A DNA stretch of 64,000 bases. Source: Bacillus sp. NEB1478. Its GTDB lineage: Bacteria > Bacillota > Bacilli > Bacillales > Fictibacillaceae. Of the stretch, positions 59,465 to 64,000 are shown in pieces; position 1 is the stretch's first letter; every line of letters begins with the position of its first letter. The stretch is taken from contig NZ_CP134049.1 in assembly GCF_031582965.1 (NCBI RefSeq), positions 682,001 through 746,000 of the forward strand. The letters are read 5' to 3'. A model generated the notes under the pieces. It worked only from the letters and a program-made list of their open reading frames with translations, made no database searches and was not told the origin of the DNA. The position numbers and the translations under genes were made by a program.

Positions 59465-59950
59465 TCACTGGCTTTGATGATTTTTTTCAATTACAGCAAT
59501 ATTGATCGGTCTCTCCATCTTGCTTTCAGGTGATTTTAATTCCTGAAAACCAAATTGTTTGTACAATCCATGGGCATCTTTGGTCGTAAGCAGAAAGGAT
59601 GTACCCTCCAAATCTGGATTGGATGTGATGACTTGCATCAGCCATTTGCTTAATCCTTTTCCTCTGTACTTGGGCAGAATAAACACATCGCTTAGCCAGG
59701 AGCACCTTGTGAAATCGGTAATCACTCTTGCAAATCCAATTTGGTTAGCATTTTTATCCTCATCAGGATTTCCCTCATATACCCCATAGCACAAAGGTGT
59801 GTGATCAATCGATTTTTTCACAATTTCTTTAGACATCCCATTCGCCCAATACGAAGTCTTTAAAAACTCATAAATGACGTTCATATCCAGGTGTTTCTTG
59901 TCCGTGTGAATTGTGAATTCGTCATTTCTAATCCAGAGTTTCTTCATCAA
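59465..59950 (-). CDS. GNAT family N-acetyltransferase
   Basis: The 161-residue protein has the GNAT acetyl-CoA loop in DVFILPKYRGKGLSKWLMQVI (R/QxxGxG/A form) and a C-terminal ASN-like LYKQFGFQEL. The N-terminal part (SYWANGMSKEIVKKSI) matches a subfamily common in Bacillaceae. Substrate is unknown. It is divergent from the amino acid permease, with which it shares a 150-base upstream region containing the TTTTAAACA palindrome, so the two may share control. Confidence 0.88.
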   Translation of the reverse strand: MMKKLWIRNDEFTIHTDKKHLDMNVIYEFLKTSYWANGMSKEIVKKSIDHTPLCYGVYEGNPDEDKNANQIGFARVITDFTRCSWLSDVFILPKYRGKGLSKWLMQVITSNPDLEGTSFLLTTKDAHGLYKQFGFQELKSPESKMERPINIAVIEKNHQSQ

Positions 59951-59962
59951 TTACACCTCATT

Positions 59963-59982
59963 TTAAACAAATGTTTAATTAT
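59963..59982. promoter_or_regulatory. Palindrome between the GNAT and permease genes
   Basis: TTTTAAACA-AA-TGTTTAATT is the third close copy of the 20-bp motif (16 of 18 informative positions). It sits 12 bases upstream of the GNAT start codon. Confidence 0.5.
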
Positions 59983-60100
59983 CTCTTTTTATTCAATATA
60001 AATCTTCTCGTTTTGAACCACAATAAAGAGGTAAGGTTTTATTTTTCTTTTTGTGAAAAATTGGGAGGTAGAGGGTAAGAGTAGAGAAAGGAGGTCAATT

Positions 60101-61522
60101 ATGCATAAAAAGAATGTTACAAAACAAACGGTGTCGGCTGTTCAGCAAAAGAAGATGGAACAAGGGAAATCGCCAAAGCTATCTTGGTGGCAGCTTTCAT
60201 TGATCGGGGTAGGGAGTGTGATTGGAGCAGGATTTTTCCTCGGGACTGGTCTCTCCATCCATTCTGCTGGTCCTTCTGTGCTTATTGGCTATCTGCTCGC
60301 AGGGTTAACTGCCTTTTTTGTATTCCATGCACTGGCTGAAATGACAGTTCGTGATCCGCAAGCTGGCTCATTTCGTACATATGCAGGACAAGCTTTTGGT
60401 CACGTGATGGGATTTACGAGCGGGTGGGTGTATTGGATTGCTGGTGTGTTAATCATGTCGAGTGAAGTGACAGCTTTGTCTATTTTTACTCAGTTTTGGT
60501 TTCCGTCAGTGCCTCTCTGGATATTTGCGATCATTTATTCGGTGCTGGCTTTGGGTATCAATTTGTTTGGTGTGAAAAAGTTTGGGACCGTTGAATCATT
60601 TTTTGCGGTCATTAAATTAGCGACACTAATTATTTTTATAGGGTTTATTGCATTGGTAATTTCGGGAGTGATTCACCCAGGCAAGGAAGTAACTGAAGGC
60701 TGGTCATATGCGTTCAAAGACGGTTTATTTACGAATGGTTTTACAGGATTCTGGTCTGCGCTTATTTTTATCTTGTTTTCGTATGGCGGGATTGAAATGC
60801 TGGGGGTTTTGTCGAATGAACTTAGGCATCCAAAAGAAATTCCGCTTGCAGGAAGGTCATTAGTATTAGCGCTGACAGTTCTTTATATAGGAAGTATTTT
60901 TCTTATACTAAGTGTCGTTTCATGGACAAAAATAAATGAAGAGAAAAGCCCTTTTGTTGAGGCCCTATCCAACTTTCATATACCTTATTTGGATAGTATT
61001 TTTAACGTCATTTTAATTTCAGCGGCTTTTTCGACAATGGTAGGCGCGCTGTTCTCGATAACGAGTATTATGATTTCTCTTGCAAAAGATGGAGATGCGC
61101 CAGCAAGGCTTGAAAAGAAAAACAAAAAAGGTGTAGCGACAGGTGCCTTGCTCTTAAGTGGAGCAGGTCTTGGTGTGACAGTTATTCTGTCTTTCTTTTT
61201 ACCGGATACCGTGTATGAATATATGACGACAGCTGCAGGAATTATGCTCATTTTAAACTGGATGATCATATTGGCTTCCCACATCAAAAAGAAAAGACAG
61301 CTGGATGATGAAAGTGATTCCAGTTATTTTTCCACACCTTTTGCTTCCTATATTGGAATTTTTTTAATCCTTTTTAGTATAGGCGGTGCTCTTCTTCACC
61401 ATAATCAGCGTGTCGGCTTTTATATTAGTATAGGATTTGTGGCGATTATTCAGATTGCTTTTCGTGCGGGGAGCCGATTTGGGTACTTTCAAAAGGTTCA
61501 TAAAAGTGAGGAAGAATATTGA
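60101..61522 (+). CDS. APC-superfamily amino acid permease
   Basis: This transporter has 473 residues and 12 predicted helices. The family's helix-1 motif is visible as GVGSVIGAGFFLGTGLSIHSAGPSVLIGY, followed by ALAEMTVRDPQAGSFRTYAGQAFG and the helix-6 FILFSYGGIEMLGVLSNELRHPKEIPLAGR. It resembles Bacillus amino acid permeases (AAT family); the substrate cannot be assigned. ATG 60101 follows AAAGGAGG by 7 bases. An earlier in-frame start (60053) would cross this site and is not favoured. Confidence 0.9.
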   Translation: MHKKNVTKQTVSAVQQKKMEQGKSPKLSWWQLSLIGVGSVIGAGFFLGTGLSIHSAGPSVLIGYLLAGLTAFFVFHALAEMTVRDPQAGSFRTYAGQAFGHVMGFTSGWVYWIAGVLIMSSEVTALSIFTQFWFPSVPLWIFAIIYSVLALGINLFGVKKFGTVESFFAVIKLATLIIFIGFIALVISGVIHPGKEVTEGWSYAFKDGLFTNGFTGFWSALIFILFSYGGIEMLGVLSNELRHPKEIPLAGRSLVLALTVLYIGSIFLILSVVSWTKINEEKSPFVEALSNFHIPYLDSIFNVILISAAFSTMVGALFSITSIMISLAKDGDAPARLEKKNKKGVATGALLLSGAGLGVTVILSFFLPDTVYEYMTTAAGIMLILNWMIILASHIKKKRQLDDESDSSYFSTPFASYIGIFLILFSIGGALLHHNQRVGFYISIGFVAIIQIAFRAGSRFGYFQKVHKSEEEY

Positions 61523-61542
61523 TTTATTAAGTTTGTAAAGAT

Positions 61543-61553
61543 TTTGTCGAAAT
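61543..61553 (+). promoter_or_regulatory. Putative Spo0A box upstream of hpf
   Basis: TTTTGTCGAAA contains the perfect TGTCGAA core at 61545-61551, about 100 bases before hpf and just upstream of the sigma-B-like promoter. Confidence 0.3.
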
Positions 61554-61583
61554 ACATTAATAAATTGTCAAAATATTTTAAAT

Positions 61584-61609
61584 GTTACGGAGGAATTCTT
61601 TTCGGGTAT
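61584..61609 (+). promoter_or_regulatory. Sigma-B-type promoter of hpf
   Basis: A perfect sigma-B -10 (GGGTAT, 61604-61609) is preceded after 14 bases by GTTACG (61584-61589), half of the GTTTAA consensus. B. subtilis yvyD (hpf) is a known sigma-B/sigma-H target, which supports the call. Confidence 0.5.
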
Positions 61610-61649
61610 ATCGAAATATATATACATCACCGAAAGGAGGAGTTAAGTT

Positions 61650-62204
61650 ATGCAATTTAACATTCGTGGAGAAAACATCGAGGTGACCGAAGCCATTAGG
61701 GCTTACGTAGAGAAGAAGGTAACGAAGCTCACCAAATACTTTAACGAAACTCCAAACTCAGATGTTCATGTTAATTTGAAAGTTTATAACAATGAACAAT
61801 CAATTGAGGTAACGATACCCATGAAGGGACTCCTGCTTCGCGCAGAAGAGCGTCATACAGATTTATACGCTGCGATCGACCTGGTGGTAGAAAAACTTGA
61901 AAGACAAATTCGAAAACATAAAACAAAAGTAAACCGAAAAACTAGAAACAGTGAAGGTGCTAAACACATGTTTGCAACTGGAACAGAGGGTGTATCCACT
62001 GCTCTGTTAGATGAAGAAGAAGAATTTGAAATCGTGCGTGAAAAACGCTTTGATTTTAAACCGATGGATACCGAAGAAGCTATTCTTCAAATGGATCTCT
62101 TAGGTCATAACTTCTTCGTTTACAATAATGCCGAATCTGGTGAAATGAACGTCGTTTACAAACGTAGAGACGGAAAATACGGCCTTATTGCTGGTGAAGT
62201 ATAA
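61650..62204 (+). CDS. hpf: Long ribosome hibernation-promoting factor HPF (YvyD)
   Basis: A protein of 184 residues. The N-terminal S30AE domain (FNIRGENIEVTEAIRAYVEKKVTKL, DLYAAIDLVVEKLERQIRKHK) is joined by a linker to the C-terminal dimerisation domain (EEAILQMDLLGHNFFVYNNAESGEMNVVYKRRDGKYGLI). Long HPF joins 70S ribosomes into inactive 100S dimers under stress or in stationary phase. AAAGGAGG precedes the ATG. In B. subtilis secA follows; here other genes intervene. Confidence 0.97.
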   Translation: MQFNIRGENIEVTEAIRAYVEKKVTKLTKYFNETPNSDVHVNLKVYNNEQSIEVTIPMKGLLLRAEERHTDLYAAIDLVVEKLERQIRKHKTKVNRKTRNSEGAKHMFATGTEGVSTALLDEEEEFEIVREKRFDFKPMDTEEAILQMDLLGHNFFVYNNAESGEMNVVYKRRDGKYGLIAGEV

Positions 62205-62232
62205 ACTTAAATTAAATATTAATGATGACGGG

Positions 62233-62261
62233 CACACCCCTTTTTGAGGGGTGTGTTTTTT
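62233..62261 (+). terminator. Intrinsic terminator of hpf
   Basis: CACACCCC (62233-62240) and GGGGTGTG (62248-62255) enclose TTTTTGA and are followed by six T residues. Confidence 0.93.
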
Positions 62262-62358
62262 AAATTGAAAAGATGCTGAGAATTTTATAAAGGAATACTG
62301 TAATCTTTGGAGAAAACATTATAGCTAATATTTTTGTGAGTTTTAGGAGGTTTTGAAG

Positions 62359-62835
62359 GTGAGAAATGAAATTCTTTTAAAACAACTCTCTGCTTTTCGT
62401 CACAATACATTAAGCGTAATGGAAGGACTGAACGAAGAGGAAGCAGACTTTATTCCAGACGGCTTCAACAACAACATTCGCTGGAACTTGGGCCACATTT
62501 ATTTAGATCAATATGATTGGCTCTATCACAAAACGAGAGAAGATAATCCATCACCCAGACATTATCGTGAATTGTTTGGCTACGGTACGAAGCCAGAGGA
62601 TTGGAAACAGACACCCCCGACACTTTCAGAATTACGCAACCGATTAATGGAACAGGTCGAGCACATTAAGCACGAATTTGGCCATCGTCTCGATCAAGAA
62701 TTGGACGAACTAACAGAGCTTGGCATGAACAGTTTTGCAGAAGTGCTTCCACGCACGTTTTATCATGAGGGTATTCATGTAGGAACGATCCTAGCGATTC
62801 GAAAAGCGATCAACATACAGAAATCTGTTATTTAA
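62359..62835 (+). CDS. DinB-like putative metal-dependent protein
   Basis: This 158-residue four-helix protein is of the DinB/YfiT type. Putative metal-ligand histidines lie in RWNLGHIYLDQYDWL and in FYHEGIHVGTI, where a conserved pair is expected. DinB-fold proteins include bacillithiol-dependent transferases, so a thiol-transfer role is possible but not shown. GTG 62359 has AGGAGG 8 bases upstream; TTG 62353 is only 2 bases from it. A terminator-like repeat starts at its stop codon. Confidence 0.82.
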   Translation: MRNEILLKQLSAFRHNTLSVMEGLNEEEADFIPDGFNNNIRWNLGHIYLDQYDWLYHKTREDNPSPRHYRELFGYGTKPEDWKQTPPTLSELRNRLMEQVEHIKHEFGHRLDQELDELTELGMNSFAEVLPRTFYHEGIHVGTILAIRKAINIQKSVI

Positions 62836-62860
62836 AAAGGAGCAAATTCTGCTTCTTTTT
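62834..62860 (+). repeat. First copy of a duplicated terminator
   Basis: This 27-base hairpin (AAAAAGGAGC arm, T-rich right arm) matches 63051-63077 at 26 of 27 positions. It overlaps the stop codon of the DinB-like gene and should end its transcript. The single difference weakens the stem. Confidence 0.75.
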
Positions 62861-62907
62861 AGTTTGGCTTATTCAAAAGTATTTTAAATGGAATTGCCTA
62901 AAAAGAA

Positions 62908-63036
62908 GTTGATTGAAGCGTAAGGTACGAGAATCCTTCGGGAGCAGCGTGACAGGTGAGACCCACAGGTGCATTGCGCCGAGGAGGCTCACCGCACGCC
63001 CCGCGGAAAGCAAATATCCTGTAGCGGAAATAAACT
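62908..63036. repeat. GC-rich interspersed repeat of the Bacillaceae type
   Basis: This stretch of about 130 bases is much richer in GC than its surroundings and contains no gene. It holds GGTGAG (62955-62960) complementary to CTCACC (62988-62993), flanked by GGAGCAGCGTGACA and GCACGCCCCGCGG. From memory this pattern is scattered through many Bacillaceae genomes as a non-coding repeat of unknown role. It is bracketed by two copies of a 27-base terminator. Confidence 0.6.
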
Positions 63037-63050
63037 TTACCACTTGAAAC

Positions 63051-63077
63051 AAAAAGGAGCAAATTCTGCTCCTTTTT
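63051..63077 (+). repeat. Second copy of the duplicated terminator
   Basis: A perfect hairpin (AAAAAGGAGCA, ATTC, TGCTCCTTTTT) with a T tail. Two near-identical terminators 217 bases apart enclose the GC-rich repeat. Confidence 0.8.
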
Positions 63078-63171
63078 GTGTTTTTTAAAAGTAATAATCT
63101 CTGCAAAATTTGTAAAAAAGGAGTATACTTACTAACTGAAAGAAACTTACAGAATGAAAGAAGTGACACCG

Positions 63172-63813
63172 ATGAAACCTCTTCAAGTGAATTTATGGTT
63201 TATTTGTTCGATTCTTTTAAATGCTTTAGGAAATAGTTTTATGATAGTAGCCAATCTTGGTAGTGCCCCGTGGACTTCTGCCGGTCAAAACATTGGCTCC
63301 ATGCTTCCGATATCGATTGGGGTATGCATTATTCTTTTGAACGTATTCTCATTTATTCTTTGTTATTTGCTGAAGGTGCGATTTACTTTGTCCGTTATAA
63401 TAAAAAGCGTAGCTCTTGCTTTTGTTTTTGGACTATTTATTGATGTGTTTGTTCATTTGCACCATCTCATTTATGTACCGGAAAGCATGCTTTTCAGATG
63501 TCTTTATTTATTAATTGGCATCAATTTTGTGGCCATAGCCGTTTGCATTTATTTTCAACTGGATTCTGTTTATCTGCCTTTTGATTATTTGTTGCAGGCT
63601 TTTGCAAAATTAAAACAAAGTTATACGGTAGGAACGATCTTTTGCATGTCCATTCCTTTGTCAATCAGTATCTTAATCATTTTATTGCAACATCATTTAA
63701 TGGGTATCGGAATAGGGACGCTTCTATTTGTTTTCGGAATCGGCTACTTAATCGACCATTACAATAAAAGAATCATATTAAATAAAGTTTCAGACCTCGA
63801 CCATCGTATGTGA
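63172..63813 (+). CDS. YczE/YyaS/YitT-type membrane protein
   Basis: The 213-residue protein has about five to six helices. It starts NLWFICSILLNALGNSFMIVANLGSAPWTSAGQNIGSML, the usual opening of YczE-like proteins (the GSAPWT motif is distinctive). B. subtilis YczE affects surfactin and antibiotic production through an unknown mechanism. ATG 63172 has AGAAGTGA upstream; ATG 63154 lacks a ribosome site. Its terminator overlaps the end of the coding sequence. Confidence 0.85.
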   Translation: MKPLQVNLWFICSILLNALGNSFMIVANLGSAPWTSAGQNIGSMLPISIGVCIILLNVFSFILCYLLKVRFTLSVIIKSVALAFVFGLFIDVFVHLHHLIYVPESMLFRCLYLLIGINFVAIAVCIYFQLDSVYLPFDYLLQAFAKLKQSYTVGTIFCMSIPLSISILIILLQHHLMGIGIGTLLFVFGIGYLIDHYNKRIILNKVSDLDHRM

Positions 63814-63841
63814 TCGAGGTTTTGTTTTTTTACATTTCCAT
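63794..63841 (+). terminator. Intrinsic terminator of the YczE-like gene
   Basis: ACCTCGA (63794-63800, inside the coding end) pairs with TCGAGGT (63824-63830), followed by TTTGTTTTTTT. Confidence 0.8.
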
Positions 63842-63907
63842 TAAAATCCTCGTCTAAATGTGCATTTCATGGAAGGAATCTGTTATAGGTAAAGGGAACT
63901 AGTTGAG

Positions 63908-63921
63908 AGGAAGCGCTTACA
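63908..63921. promoter_or_regulatory. Putative CcpA (cre) site
   Basis: AGGAAGCGCTTACA matches 12 of 14 positions of the cre consensus TGWAANCGNTNWCA. It lies 38 bases before the last gene start, so catabolite control of that gene is possible. Confidence 0.4.
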
Positions 63922-63958
63922 ATAATGTATTTGTCTATTAAAAGGAGGAGAAGCAGTC

Positions 63959-64000
63959 ATGATGATGAATGTACCTTTTCGAGTAACAAGTATGCTGGAG
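63959..64000 (+). CDS. Start of an unidentified gene, cut by the window end
   Basis: ATG codons at 63959, 63962 and 63965 follow AAAGGAGGAG, a strong ribosome site. Only about 14 codons are present (reading MNVPFRVTSMLE after the first methionines). That is too little to name a product. Confidence 0.6.
   Translation, partial: MMMNVPFRVTSMLE

Noticed and set aside
1..64000. CRISPR arrays, insertion sequences, prophage genes, tRNA or rRNA genes
   Set aside because: I looked for regularly spaced repeats, transposase and integrase motifs, and tRNA or rRNA signatures and saw none. The window is ordinary chromosome with inserted surface-structure loci.

Overview
This window is chromosomal DNA of a low-GC, spore-forming Bacillaceae bacterium. 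From about 21 kb to 62 kb it follows the Bacillus subtilis tagO / lcp / yvyE / degSU / degV / comF / flgM-flgKL / fliW-csrA-hag / fliDST / hpf order. Three proteins with CWB2 cell-wall-binding repeats and a type IV pilus locus suggest a Fictibacillus-like genus rather than B. subtilis itself; that assignment is an inference.

Region 1 (1-24.6 kb) is a cell-surface glycopolymer locus. It holds two Wzy-type polymerases, a Wzx-type flippase, three GT4-like glycosyltransferases, a Wzz-like chain-length protein, two tandem TagO/WecA-like initiating phosphotransferases and an LCP ligase. It also holds a complete set of WbpA/B/E/D/I-like enzymes, expected to make UDP-2,3-diacetamido-2,3-dideoxy-D-mannuronate. 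Interleaved are three secreted wall proteins with three CWB2 repeats each: a CWB2-PIG-L deacetylase fusion, the amidase LytC and the SpoIID-type modifier LytB. Two gaps inside the sugar-nucleotide genes (10.42-10.56 kb and 15.30-15.43 kb) hold structured RNA-like elements that share an identical 21-base core. The first has a predicted pseudoknot and resembles the EAR/epsC antitermination RNA in setting.

Region 2 (24.7-31.8 kb) contains yvyE, degS-degU, a ROK-family kinase, a DegV/FakB fatty-acid-binding protein and the late competence genes comFA-comFC. A 12-codon leader ORF overlaps the comFA start, and the comFA ribosome binding site lies in a hairpin.

Region 3 (31.8-41.6 kb) is the flagellar filament block: yvyF, flgM, flgN, flgK, flgL, a yviE-like gene, fliW, csrA and hag. 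Good sigma-D promoters lie before yvyF, flgM and hag. Downstream of hag are an unrecognised 109-residue protein and two very AT-rich TPR-glycosyltransferases, a likely flagellin glycosylation module.

Region 4 (41.8-54.4 kb) is a type IV pilus locus inserted between hag and flaG-fliDST. Three minor-pilin-like genes run leftward. An operon running rightward holds two envelope proteins, then pilB, pilT, pilC, a major pilin, pilM, pilN and pilO. No prepilin peptidase is present.

Region 5 (54.4-64 kb) resumes with flaG, fliD, fliS and fliT from a sigma-D promoter. It continues with a YqhV-like protein, an acyltransferase, a cold-shock protein, a GNAT acetyltransferase, an amino acid permease, long HPF, a DinB-like protein, a GC-rich Bacillaceae-type repeat bracketed by duplicated terminators, a YczE-like membrane protein and the first codons of an unidentified gene. 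A 20-bp palindrome of the form TTTTAAACANNTGTTTAAAA recurs at three intergenic sites, with a weaker fourth copy in the glycopolymer locus.
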